DNA of 64,000 nt, from assembly GCF_017303375.1 (NCBI RefSeq), contig NZ_JAFKOH010000006.1, positions 62,001 to 126,000 of the forward strand, given 5' to 3'. The notes under the pieces were generated by a model. That model worked only from the letters and a program-made list of their open reading frames with translations. It searched no databases and had not been told where the DNA came from. The position numbers were made by a program, and so were the translations under genes. Source of the stretch: Bacillus sp. NTK074B (lineage in GTDB: Bacteria; Bacillota; Bacilli; Bacillales; Bacillaceae_B). This document shows positions 28,194 through 36,334 of this stretch, in pieces. Positions within the stretch are counted from its first letter, which is position 1. The number at the start of each line of letters is the position of its first letter.

Positions 28194-29300
28194 ATGAGTA
28201 AAAAACTTGGCATTTCAATCTATCCAAACCATTCTACCACAATAAAGGATAAGGAATATTTGGCACTGGCTGCTTCTTATGGATTTAAGCGTGTGTTTAC
28301 CTGTTTATTATCCGTTGAAGGCGACAAAGATGGAATCATTTTGAACTTCAAAGAAACGATCAAATATGCCCGGGAGAAGAACATGGAAGTCGTTGCCGAT
28401 ATCAGTCCACGTATTTTCAAAGAGCTCGGTATCTCTTATGATGACCTATCCTTCTTTTCCGATCTCGGTGCTAACGGTATCCGCCTTGATTTGGGATATA
28501 CAGGTCACGAAGAATCAATGATGTCCTACAACCCATATGATTTGAAAATTGAGCTCAATATGAGTAACGCCACGAAATACATCGACAATATCATGACCTA
28601 CCAACCAAATAAGGATCAGCTACTGGGCTGCCATAATTTTTATCCTCACCGATATTCAGGTTTATCTTATCCGTTTTTTATCGAATGCAGCCAAAAATTC
28701 AAAGACTTTGGAATGAGGACGGCAGCATTCGTCTCTTCTTCTGATGCGACATTCGGTCCGTGGCCGGTCACAGAAGGTCTTCCCACATTAGAAATGCACC
28801 GTACCCTTCCGATCGATGTCCAGGCAAAACATCTTTTTGCCACCGGGTTGATTGATGACGTCATCATCAGTAATGCTTATGCATCTGAACATGAAATGCA
28901 GCTCCTTAGCACACTGAATACTTCCAAGCTTACATTTACGGTCGAAACCTACGAAACGACTACCGAATTAGAGAAGACAATCATTTTTGAAGAACCCCAT
29001 TTTTACCGGGGGGATGTATCCGATTATATGATCCGTTCTACTCAAAGCAGGGTCAAATATAGAGGAAGCGAATTTGCCCCTCATAACACGAGAGACATTA
29101 AACGAGGGGACATCATCATTGAAAACGATCTGTACGCCCAATATGCGGGAGAACTTCAGATCGCCCTACAGGATATGGAGAACTCAGGGAAAACAAACGT
29201 AGTGGGACGGATCCGTGAAGAAGAAATCTTCCTATTGGATTACTTGAAGCCTTGGAGCAAATTTGCCTTTCAGGCAGGGAAGGTTTCTATAAATGACTAG
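28194..29300 (+). CDS. mupG: 6-phospho-N-acetylmuramidase (MupG/DUF871 family)
   Basis: The 368-residue protein begins KLGISIYPNHST and has the DUF871 layout: an N-terminal TIM barrel (to about residue 240, with NGIRLDLGY and GCHNFYPHRYSG) and a C-terminal domain of about 120 residues. In Staphylococcus aureus MupG cleaves MurNAc-6-phosphate-beta-1,4-GlcNAc, a peptidoglycan-derived disaccharide. AAGGAGG precedes the ATG and the gene lies 12 bp after EIIA. Here it accompanies a lactose/cellobiose-type PTS rather than the glucose-type MurP. It overlaps the kinase gene by 8 bp. The family call is firm, the exact substrate less so. Confidence 0.88.
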   Translation: MSKKLGISIYPNHSTTIKDKEYLALAASYGFKRVFTCLLSVEGDKDGIILNFKETIKYAREKNMEVVADISPRIFKELGISYDDLSFFSDLGANGIRLDLGYTGHEESMMSYNPYDLKIELNMSNATKYIDNIMTYQPNKDQLLGCHNFYPHRYSGLSYPFFIECSQKFKDFGMRTAAFVSSSDATFGPWPVTEGLPTLEMHRTLPIDVQAKHLFATGLIDDVIISNAYASEHEMQLLSTLNTSKLTFTVETYETTTELEKTIIFEEPHFYRGDVSDYMIRSTQSRVKYRGSEFAPHNTRDIKRGDIIIENDLYAQYAGELQIALQDMENSGKTNVVGRIREEEIFLLDYLKPWSKFAFQAGKVSIND

Positions 29301-30198
29301 AGTGATAGGCATCGATGCAGGAGGCACGAAGGTTCAGGGGCTTGTTCTGGATATGCAGAAGAATATCCTTTTCCAAAGCTTATCTGGTCACGGTAACCCG
29401 TCTGTTTCATATGAGGAAGCGTTGAGAAATCTCTCATCCGTCGTTCAACAATGCCTGGATCAGACCCGCGTTTCTCATATTGTGATCGGGATGGCGGGAG
29501 GGGGATCGGGAAATCTCTCCCAAAGGATCCAATCGGAACTGGAGAAAATGACTTCTTTACCTATCGTTCTATTAAATGATGCCACTCTTGCTTACTTCAG
29601 TTTGATCGGAAATCGGAATGGTGTCATGACGATTGCCGGAACGGGATCGATTAGTTACGGAAGGAACGGAAACAGGTCCGGAACGAGCGGTGGATGGGGT
29701 CACTTACTCGGGGATGAAGGAAGTGCTTATCATATTTCACTGCTCGCCTGTAAGCAGATTGCCGTTGAACGGGATTACGGCACTTCTCTCTCTCCCCTCT
29801 CCCGTAGCCTGATGAATGAAATTGGCGCGAGTGATGACAGGGGATTGAAAGGTTTTATCTATTCTTCATCCAAGGGAGACATTGCCCAGCTTGCGAAAGT
29901 GATCCATAAAGAAGCATTAGCTGGTGATGAAAGAGCTCTTGACTTATTAAAGTCAGCGGGTAAACAGCTTGCCGCACAGACAATGGCTCTAATTGAGAAT
30001 CTACAGATTGAAAAGAATCCTGTCATTGCTTTAAAAGGCAGTGTCCTTGAGAGAAATCAGGTTGTGCAATCTACATTTAAAGAAACGATTGCAGAAAGCT
30101 TTATCGAACCGACATTTATGATGAATTCCTCATCTCCCGCTACAGGTGCAGTGGATATTGTCGAGGCCATTCGGGAAGGAAAGATGACAAATGAGTAA
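29293..30198 (+). CDS. BadF/BadG-family sugar kinase, probable GlcNAc/MurNAc kinase
   Basis: The 301-residue protein has the ASKHA kinase phosphate-1 motif GIDAGGTKVQGLVLD at the start and the phosphate-2 region IAGTGSISYG near residue 115, followed by GGWGHLLGDEGSAYHI. This is the N-acetylglucosamine kinase/MurK branch of the BadF family. It would phosphorylate the free GlcNAc (or MurNAc) set free by MupG. It overlaps mupG and anmK by 8 bp each, which means tight translational coupling. Substrate choice between GlcNAc, MurNAc and glucosamine cannot be read from the sequence. Confidence 0.85.
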   Translation: MTRVIGIDAGGTKVQGLVLDMQKNILFQSLSGHGNPSVSYEEALRNLSSVVQQCLDQTRVSHIVIGMAGGGSGNLSQRIQSELEKMTSLPIVLLNDATLAYFSLIGNRNGVMTIAGTGSISYGRNGNRSGTSGGWGHLLGDEGSAYHISLLACKQIAVERDYGTSLSPLSRSLMNEIGASDDRGLKGFIYSSSKGDIAQLAKVIHKEALAGDERALDLLKSAGKQLAAQTMALIENLQIEKNPVIALKGSVLERNQVVQSTFKETIAESFIEPTFMMNSSSPATGAVDIVEAIREGKMTNE

Positions 30199-31357
30199 GC
30201 GCTTAGCAGTCGGACTCATGTCCGGTACGTCCGTTGACGGAGTGGATGCAGCCCTTGTATCCATTGAAGGAGCGGGTACGGGGACAGTGGTGGAGCTTGT
30301 CCATTATTCAACCGCTCCGTTCCCTCCTCAGGTGAAAAAGAAAATATTTGATGTGATGAGTCCCTCAGATTCTTCCACCCCTCTTCTATCAAGCCTTCAT
30401 TTTGAACTTGGTGAAATATATGCCGATGCCGTGATGAAGGTTTGTGAGGGAGCCGATATTTCTGTAGCAAAGCTCAGCTTCATCGGTTCCCATGGCCAAA
30501 CGGTCTATCATCAGCCGTTTCATACAGAGGATTCGGTCGCTTCCACCCTTCAAATTGGAGAACCGAGCGTCATCGCCTATCGTACCAACACACAGGTCGT
30601 ATCCAACTTCCGTTCCATGGACATGGCTGCAGGCGGTGAAGGTGCCCCACTCGTCCCCTATACCGAATTCCTTCTATACAGGAATAAGGATAAAGGCAGA
30701 CTTCTCCAGAATATCGGCGGTATCGGAAATGTGACGGTCCTCCCGGAGAATTGCTCCCTGAAAGACGTGTTTGCCTTTGATACCGGACCAGGAAATATGG
30801 TGATCGATGGACTTTGCGAGAAGCTATTCGGGCTATCTTTTGACGAGGGTGGAGCGATTGCCGCGAGAGGCACCATCCATAAAGATGCAGCAACGAATTG
30901 GATGGGATGGGAAGAGGAATTTTTCAAGAAAGCCCCGCCTAAATCGACAGGCCGGGAATTGTTTGGTGAGGTGTTCGTGAACCGGATCCTTCACGAATAT
31001 GGACACCTTGCGAAAGAAGATCTGATTGCGACGGCCACTTACTTTACGGCTCTTACGATTACCCATGCCTATAAGACATTCGTCTTCCCTGAACAGCCCA
31101 TCAAAGAGGTGATCATCGGCGGAGGCGGTAGTTATAACGGGACGCTTTTTTGCATGATACGTGAACTCCTCCATGAAGTGAAGATCATCATTCAAGAAGA
31201 TATCGGCTTTTCCTCCGACGCCAAGGAAGCGATTGCCTTCGCCATATTGGCAAACGAAACCCTCCACGGAAATCCCGGCAATGTCCCTGGAGCAACAGGA
31301 GCGAGTAAACCAGTCATCCTGGGGTCCATCACTCCCCGCCCTGTTTTCACAACATAA
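30191..31357 (+). CDS. anmK: anhydro-N-acetylmuramic acid kinase
   Basis: The 388-residue protein starts with the ATP-binding motif VGLMSGTSVDGVDAALV and contains SHGQTVYHQP, a second nucleotide motif FDTGPGNMVIDGL, and IGGGGSYN near the C-terminus, all typical of AnmK. The enzyme opens 1,6-anhydro-MurNAc and phosphorylates it to MurNAc-6-phosphate during cell-wall recycling. It is the last gene of the tightly coupled group and is followed by a single GGGACGGACC arm. The next enzyme, MurNAc-6-phosphate etherase (MurQ), is not in the window. Confidence 0.94.
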   Translation: MSKRLAVGLMSGTSVDGVDAALVSIEGAGTGTVVELVHYSTAPFPPQVKKKIFDVMSPSDSSTPLLSSLHFELGEIYADAVMKVCEGADISVAKLSFIGSHGQTVYHQPFHTEDSVASTLQIGEPSVIAYRTNTQVVSNFRSMDMAAGGEGAPLVPYTEFLLYRNKDKGRLLQNIGGIGNVTVLPENCSLKDVFAFDTGPGNMVIDGLCEKLFGLSFDEGGAIAARGTIHKDAATNWMGWEEEFFKKAPPKSTGRELFGEVFVNRILHEYGHLAKEDLIATATYFTALTITHAYKTFVFPEQPIKEVIIGGGGSYNGTLFCMIRELLHEVKIIIQEDIGFSSDAKEAIAFAILANETLHGNPGNVPGATGASKPVILGSITPRPVFTT

Positions 31358-31367
31358 TATCCTTCTG

Positions 31368-31381
31368 GAGGGACGGACCTT
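31368..31381 (+). repeat. GGGACGGACC repeat, single forward arm after anmK
   Basis: GAGGGACGGACCTT lies 11 bp after the anmK stop codon, between anmK and glcD. No opposite arm is near. Confidence 0.7.
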
Positions 31382-31450
31382 AACCCAGGCACCGTCTCTC
31401 TTCTCATCCAGAAACAGATGTAAAAACATGTTAAAAAGGTGGAAAACAAT

Positions 31451-32863
31451 ATGATCACTCCTGACATCAAAAAGAAGTTTATCAGCATCGTAAGCGAAGA
31501 AAATTACCGTGATACGCCTGCTGAAAATCTAGTGTACTCCTATGATGCAACACCGAATTATCAATCCATGCCCGATGCCGTCATCGTTCCCCGGTCAACA
31601 GAAGAGGTATCAGAAATCGTAAAGATCTGTCATGCACATCTCATTCCCATTGTACCAAGGGGATCTGGTACAAATCTTTGCGCCGGAACGTGCCCAACGG
31701 AAGGCGGCCTTGTCCTCCTTTTCACCAATATGAACAAGATAATAGAATTGGATGAAGAGAACTTGACTATTACCGTCCAGCCCGGTGTGGTGACCCTCGA
31801 TCTGATCCACGCCGTTGAAGCCAAGAGGCTATTTTATCCGCCGGACCCGAGTTCCATGAAAATCTCCACGATCGGTGGGAATATCAATGAAAACTCCGGT
31901 GGACTGAGGGGATTGAAATATGGCGTCACACGTGATTATGTACTCGCCCTTGAAGCGGTACTCCCGAATGGAGATATCATCCGTACCGGGGGAAAACTTG
32001 CAAAAGACGTGGCAGGATATGATTTGACCCGTCTGTTTGTCGGCTCTGAAGGAACCCTTTGTGTCATCACGGAAGCAACATTAAAGCTCGTACCCATGCC
32101 GGAAACGAAACAAACGATGCTCGCCCACTATCAGGATATCGAAGCAGCGGCAAAAAGTGTATCGAGCATCATCTCCAATCGGATCATTCCGACAACACTG
32201 GAATTCTTGGACCAGCCTACATTGGAAGTGGTGGAGGATTTCGCCAAAATTGGACTGCCAACAGATGTGAAAGCTGTACTGCTGATCGAACAGGACGGTC
32301 CTCCGGAAGTGGTTGCCCGTGATATGAAACGGATGGAGGAAGTGTGCGTCGAAAACGATGCCGTATCCGTTCAGCTCGCCAAAACGGAGATCGAAGCAGA
32401 GGCTCTTCGTACGGCCAGGCGCTCTGCCCTGTCGGCCCTTGCCCGCCTTAAACCGACAACGATACTCGAAGATGCAACGGTTCCACGATCGGAAATTGCC
32501 AGGATGGTGAAGGCCATCAATGATATTGGAGAGCGACACCATTTGAAGATCTGCACCTTTGGACATGCGGGAGACGGAAACCTTCACCCGACCGTTGCGA
32601 CAGATGCCAGGGACATAGATGAAATGGAGCGGGTCGAAGCAGCCTTTGAAGAAATCTTCGCACACGCCATTGAATTGGGCGGCACCATTACGGGAGAACA
32701 CGGGGTCGGCATGATGAAAGCCCCTTACCTCGAATGGAAACTCGGGGCTGAAGGAATCCGCGCCATGAAGATGATTAAACAATCATTCGACCCGAATAAT
32801 ATTATGAATCCAAACAAGGTATTTGCTAAAGAATCGAGAAAACGTGTGGTGATTTCAAGATGA
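31451..32863 (+). CDS. glcD: FAD-linked glycolate/D-lactate oxidase subunit GlcD
   Basis: The 470-residue flavoprotein has the FAD_binding_4 fold (VPRSTEEVSEIVK, PRGSGTNLCAG, PPDPSSMKISTIGGNINENSGG) and the C-terminal FAD-oxidase domain ending with GEHGVGMMKAPYL. It oxidises glycolate or D-lactate, with electrons leaving through the iron-sulfur partner GlcF. I chose ATG 31451, 8 bases after AAGGTGG; the in-frame GTG 12 bases earlier lies in that site. It overlaps glcF by 4 bp. Its place after the MurNAc-salvage genes suggests D-lactate released from MurNAc-6-phosphate as substrate, which is an inference. Confidence 0.9.
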   Translation: MITPDIKKKFISIVSEENYRDTPAENLVYSYDATPNYQSMPDAVIVPRSTEEVSEIVKICHAHLIPIVPRGSGTNLCAGTCPTEGGLVLLFTNMNKIIELDEENLTITVQPGVVTLDLIHAVEAKRLFYPPDPSSMKISTIGGNINENSGGLRGLKYGVTRDYVLALEAVLPNGDIIRTGGKLAKDVAGYDLTRLFVGSEGTLCVITEATLKLVPMPETKQTMLAHYQDIEAAAKSVSSIISNRIIPTTLEFLDQPTLEVVEDFAKIGLPTDVKAVLLIEQDGPPEVVARDMKRMEEVCVENDAVSVQLAKTEIEAEALRTARRSALSALARLKPTTILEDATVPRSEIARMVKAINDIGERHHLKICTFGHAGDGNLHPTVATDARDIDEMERVEAAFEEIFAHAIELGGTITGEHGVGMMKAPYLEWKLGAEGIRAMKMIKQSFDPNNIMNPNKVFAKESRKRVVISR

Positions 32864-34179
32864 CAACCCTCCAGGAAAAGCAAAAGATACAACAAGAGTT
32901 CAAAACACGTATGAACGAAGATGAACTATTGAATTGCATGAGATGCGGGTTCTGTCTTCCCTCCTGCCCTACCTATATCGAATCAGGATTTAAGGAATCT
33001 CACTCCCCCCGGGGGCGCATCGCCTTGATGAAGGCAGTCGTTGATGGTGTGATCGAACCTGACGAAGAAGTCGAGCGTACTCTGGATCTGTGCCTCGGAT
33101 GCAGGGCATGTGAACCTGTCTGCCCTTCAGGAGTCAATTATGGACACTTATTAGAAGAAGCCCGGGATATCATCAATCAAAATAAGAAACACTCCCTTCC
33201 TGCCCGGATTGTCCGGAAGACCGTTTTTGAAGGGTTATTTCCCCATCCTGATCGAATGAGGATGGTCACGAACCTTCTCGGAATTTATCAGCGTTCCGGT
33301 TTACAGAAGGCTGTCCATACAACAGGGGTGATGAAGCTGTTCCCTGAAAGCCTGTCGACCATGGAGCGGGTTCTCCCTCAAGTGCCGAAACTGAAAGAGA
33401 TGAAAAATCGTCCGACTTCCCTTTCTTCAATTGGAGAGGTTCAGAAAAAAGTCGCTTTTTTCTCCGGGTGCTTAATGGACACCATGTTCCTGGAAACGAA
33501 TAAAGCCACGGCGAAGCTGCTTCAGCTCTCAGGATGCGACATCGTGATTCCAAAGACGCAGACCTGCTGCGGTGCCTTGCATGGACATAGCGGTGAGAAG
33601 GATGCAGCGAAGGAGCTCGCCAAACGGAACATTCAGGCATTTGAAGACGAAGGCGTCGATTACATCATCTCCAATGCAGGGGGATGTGGAGCATTCCTCG
33701 TCGATTATGATCACCTGCTGAAAGATGATCCCGAGTGGAAAGAACGTGCTGTCACATTTAAAAAGAAGATCAAGGACATCTCTTCGATTCTGGTAGAATT
33801 GGAGTTTCATAAAACGACATTGACTGTAGCACCACAACGGATCACGTACCAGGATTCCTGTCACTTGCGCAACGTGCAGCGGACATTTGTAGAACCAAGG
33901 CTGCTCCTTCAGTCCGTGGAAGGGGCCGATTATGTCGAGATGAAACAAGCCGACCATTGCTGCGGGTCTGCGGGCATCTATAATATCGTCGAATCCGACA
34001 TGTCCATGAAGATCCTCGATCACAAAATGGAAAACGTCGAAAACACCCGGGCCACCACCATCATCACATCCAACCCGGGCTGTCTCCTCCAAATGAAACT
34101 CGGCATCGAACGAGAAGGACTGTCTGACACCATACGCGCCATTCACATCGTCGACTTCCTGTTAGAAGCAGTCGAATAA
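32860..34179 (+). CDS. glcF: iron-sulfur subunit GlcF of glycolate/D-lactate oxidase
   Basis: This 439-residue protein holds two 4Fe-4S clusters at its N-terminus (CMRCGFCLPSCP and CLGCRACEPVCPSG), followed by two CCG domains (QTCCGALHG and DHCCGSAGIYN) that bind further clusters or quinone-reductase partners. It relays electrons from GlcD to the membrane quinone pool. The start codon overlaps the glcD stop (ATGA). It ends exactly where the 30-bp repeat hairpin begins, which can act as its terminator. Confidence 0.92.
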   Translation: MTTLQEKQKIQQEFKTRMNEDELLNCMRCGFCLPSCPTYIESGFKESHSPRGRIALMKAVVDGVIEPDEEVERTLDLCLGCRACEPVCPSGVNYGHLLEEARDIINQNKKHSLPARIVRKTVFEGLFPHPDRMRMVTNLLGIYQRSGLQKAVHTTGVMKLFPESLSTMERVLPQVPKLKEMKNRPTSLSSIGEVQKKVAFFSGCLMDTMFLETNKATAKLLQLSGCDIVIPKTQTCCGALHGHSGEKDAAKELAKRNIQAFEDEGVDYIISNAGGCGAFLVDYDHLLKDDPEWKERAVTFKKKIKDISSILVELEFHKTTLTVAPQRITYQDSCHLRNVQRTFVEPRLLLQSVEGADYVEMKQADHCCGSAGIYNIVESDMSMKILDHKMENVENTRATTIITSNPGCLLQMKLGIEREGLSDTIRAIHIVDFLLEAVE

Positions 34180-34245
34180 GAGGGACGGACCTCTCCAACC
34201 ATCCTTTTGCCAGTGGGCAAAAGGATGGTTGGAGGTCCGTCCCTC
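34180..34245. repeat. GGGACGGACC repeat, long two-part hairpin after glcF
   Basis: Outer arms GAGGGACGGACC / GGTCCGTCCCTC (12 bp) continue, after a 2-base bulge, into an inner 18-bp perfect stem (TCCAACCATCCTTTTGCC with its complement) and loop AGTG. About 30 bp are paired in total. It begins at the base after the glcF stop codon and is followed by a CGTTTTTA run, so it can serve as terminator for glcF. Confidence 0.9.
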
Positions 34246-34250
34246 CGTTT

Positions 34251-34412
34251 TTATGGCTTTCTTGTCTTGAAGAATGAAAAGTAGACGAGGAATGACAGGA
34301 TGATTCCGTAGGCTGCAAGCAGTGAGAGGGGATTGGCGGCACCTTTTGTAAGCCAGAGGGTGATGGTGGCGATGGCGGCTAGCACTGCGCTTATCGAGAT
34401 GAACTTGTTCAT
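34251..34412 (-). CDS. 53-residue two-helix membrane protein
   Basis: The protein starts MNKFISISAVLAAIATIT and ends FFKTRKP. It has two hydrophobic helices (about residues 4-22 and 29-48) and a basic tail. AAGGAGG stands 6 bases before ATG 34412, which strongly supports translation. Its stop codon lies 5 bases from the repeat hairpin, which may also terminate it on this strand. I do not recognise a family. Confidence 0.65.
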   Translation of the reverse strand: MNKFISISAVLAAIATITLWLTKGAANPLSLLAAYGIILSFLVYFSFFKTRKP

Positions 34413-34572
34413 GAGAAGCCTCCTTATGGGTCGAGATGGATTATAAGGATATATACGTTTTAGACGGAGGAATGGTTTCTATTTTTTGCGTCTTTTCGCA
34501 AGTAAATTAATATTGTGGTTTGTTCTGGATTTTTCAGCAGCTGAATACTTCCACTTAACCACCTGCTGAACA

Positions 34573-34610
34573 TAAAAAAAACACCAGACCCCCCTAAAGG
34601 CGTCTGATGT
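34573..34610 (-). terminator. intrinsic terminator of the panE-like gene
   Basis: On the minus strand ACATCAGAC / GTCTGGTGT forms a 9-bp stem followed by TTTTTTTTA, just after the ketopantoate reductase gene. Confidence 0.85.
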
Positions 34611-34618
34611 CTCTATTC

Positions 34619-35536
34619 TCATCGACTGGCCATCTCATAAATCTTCAAATTCCCATAAATCAACCTCAAATCAGGAACCTTCACGTCATCCCTTTCTGCA
34701 GCCTCCAACAAATAACCGTATAAATGATCGGTCTCAACGGAAAGATCTTTCTCCATATCACGCTGGAGAGAAGATTTCATGCTGTAACCCATTCCCTTGA
34801 TTTTGTCGAAGAGGGCTTTTTCAATATTCTCAGCAAGGGGTGCCTCCAATTTCCTCATGACCGTTGCGGCCTGAGAAAGGACCGCTTTGATCTTATCCGC
34901 CCCCTCATCCGTTTCCCTTATTGGACCAATCGGAGCACGATAAAGGGATGTGACACCTGACAATGTCGTGATGAAGAGATACTTATGCCACATTTCCTGA
35001 TTGATGGTGTTGGATAAACGGAAGTTCGCTCTCGTTCCTGAGAAAGCTTGTTCGAGCTCTGCGATCCTTTCTGTCCGCTCGCCATTCCTTTCCCCGAACA
35101 CCAGGTCATGGACCGGACTGGTCTGAAGAACCTTGCCATTACCATCAAGCGTAGATTCAACAAAGCACAACCCGCCTATTACCTTTTCTTCCCCAAAAGC
35201 TTCGATAAGGTCATCCACGTGGGACATCCCATTCAACAATGGAAGGATCATCGTGCCTTCTCCTACATAAGGCGTTAGACTTTCAATCGCCCCTTTCAAA
35301 TGATAGGCCTTGGTAGACAGAATGACGGCATCAAATGGATCTGTTTTCTCACCCGTTTTAAGGGTTTTTGGCTGACTGTGAAAATCACCGTGGACGCTTT
35401 CGATTTGCAATCCATGTTCTCTCAGCTGATGTTCCCTTTTTTCCCGGACAAGAAATGTGACGTCCTCACCCTTCTCGATCAATCTGCCTCCGAAGTAACC
35501 ACCAACGGCCCCTGCACCGACAATCAATATTCTCAT
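34619..35536 (-). CDS. panE: 2-dehydropantoate 2-reductase (ketopantoate reductase) family protein
   Basis: The 305-residue protein begins with the NADP-binding motif ILIVGAGAVGGYFGGRL. It has the conserved ILSTKAYHL and MILPLLNGMSH segments, and the catalytic lysine/asparagine region in INQEMWHKYLFITTLSGVTSL. It reduces ketopantoate to pantoate in coenzyme A synthesis, though paralogues with other 2-keto acid substrates exist. I chose ATG 35536 after GGGAGGCGG; the frame extends upstream without a site. It stands alone with its own terminator. Confidence 0.85.
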   Translation of the reverse strand: MRILIVGAGAVGGYFGGRLIEKGEDVTFLVREKREHQLREHGLQIESVHGDFHSQPKTLKTGEKTDPFDAVILSTKAYHLKGAIESLTPYVGEGTMILPLLNGMSHVDDLIEAFGEEKVIGGLCFVESTLDGNGKVLQTSPVHDLVFGERNGERTERIAELEQAFSGTRANFRLSNTINQEMWHKYLFITTLSGVTSLYRAPIGPIRETDEGADKIKAVLSQAATVMRKLEAPLAENIEKALFDKIKGMGYSMKSSLQRDMEKDLSVETDHLYGYLLEAAERDDVKVPDLRLIYGNLKIYEMASR

Positions 35537-35611
35537 TTCATCCGCCTCCCTCTCTACTTCTTTCTTCTCCCTCATTCTCCGGCATGAAAGCGGATAAATC
35601 AAAAATTCTGA

Positions 35612-36220
35612 TTAATATATCAGTCCGTACACCAGAAATCGCTCATATTCATTACTCCCATATTCGCCCGTTAAAGGGACTTCTTTTCGCAGCTGGAATA
35701 ATGGGTGTTCATTTAAATAATGAACATAGTCATCTGAGCTGTAATATAAAAGGATTTCCATGTCACGTGGAAAGGATTCAACTGAAAAGAGAATGTTATT
35801 AATGACTTTCATGAAGACTTGTACAGAAAACGGGTTAAAGAAGTAGAATCGATTATCATTTGGATGAATTTCATATTCTTCTGCCAGGCAATGATGGAAT
35901 GTTATCTCGTCCGTTTTGACTTTCACTTTTTCCCGATAAGCACTGAGGTTTCTCAGACTGTCTTCGTAGAATTCATCGTTCATTTCCACGCCGACAACCG
36001 TGGACCGGAAGAGATGATGAATGAAGAAGTTCAGCCTTCCCTTTCCACACCCGAAATCCACCACCCGGTCACTGCTTTTCAGCTCATAATACTGAAACAA
36101 TTCCAGGAGTGCTTCGTAAGGTGTCGGCTCATAGCGGTGATAATGAAAGGATCTGTGAAATCCTATTTGACGTTCTCCGGTTTTAATATTCAATAATGTA
36201 TCATAATCATGTTCCTTCAT
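35612..36220 (-). CDS. class I SAM-dependent methyltransferase
   Basis: The 202-residue protein carries the SAM-binding motif I VVDFGCGKGR at about residues 52-61 and motif II VVGVEMNDEF about 20 residues later, then a YFFNPFS segment in the motif IV position. AAGGAG precedes ATG 36220. No substrate-specific feature is recognised. It is separated from feo by a terminator and transcribed alone. Confidence 0.75.
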   Translation of the reverse strand: MKEHDYDTLLNIKTGERQIGFHRSFHYHRYEPTPYEALLELFQYYELKSSDRVVDFGCGKGRLNFFIHHLFRSTVVGVEMNDEFYEDSLRNLSAYREKVKVKTDEITFHHCLAEEYEIHPNDNRFYFFNPFSVQVFMKVINNILFSVESFPRDMEILLYYSSDDYVHYLNEHPLFQLRKEVPLTGEYGSNEYERFLVYGLIY

Positions 36221-36292
36221 TCTGCTCTCCTTATGAAACCTGCCGTATATATTCTTCCATCGTACCACGATTCCACATTCCTTTCAGACATA

Positions 36293-36329
36293 AAGAAAGC
36301 AAACCCTCTTAAAAAGGATTTGCTTTCTT
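36293..36329 (-). terminator. intrinsic terminator of the feo operon
   Basis: An 11-bp perfect stem AAGAAAGCAAA / TTTGCTTTCTT with a 15-base internal segment lies 6 bp from the end of the FeoB permease gene. Confidence 0.8.
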
Positions 36330-36334
36330 CTTTG

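Noticed and set aside
30833-31429. 198-codon frame opposite to anmK
   Set aside because: Antisense shadow of anmK, extending over the repeat arm; no start signal.
32081-32782. 233-codon frame opposite to glcD
   Set aside because: Antisense shadow of a conserved flavoprotein gene; composition is typical of a reverse-strand open frame.
33529-34146. 205-codon frame opposite to glcF
   Set aside because: Antisense shadow; the plus-strand frame has complete iron-sulfur motifs.
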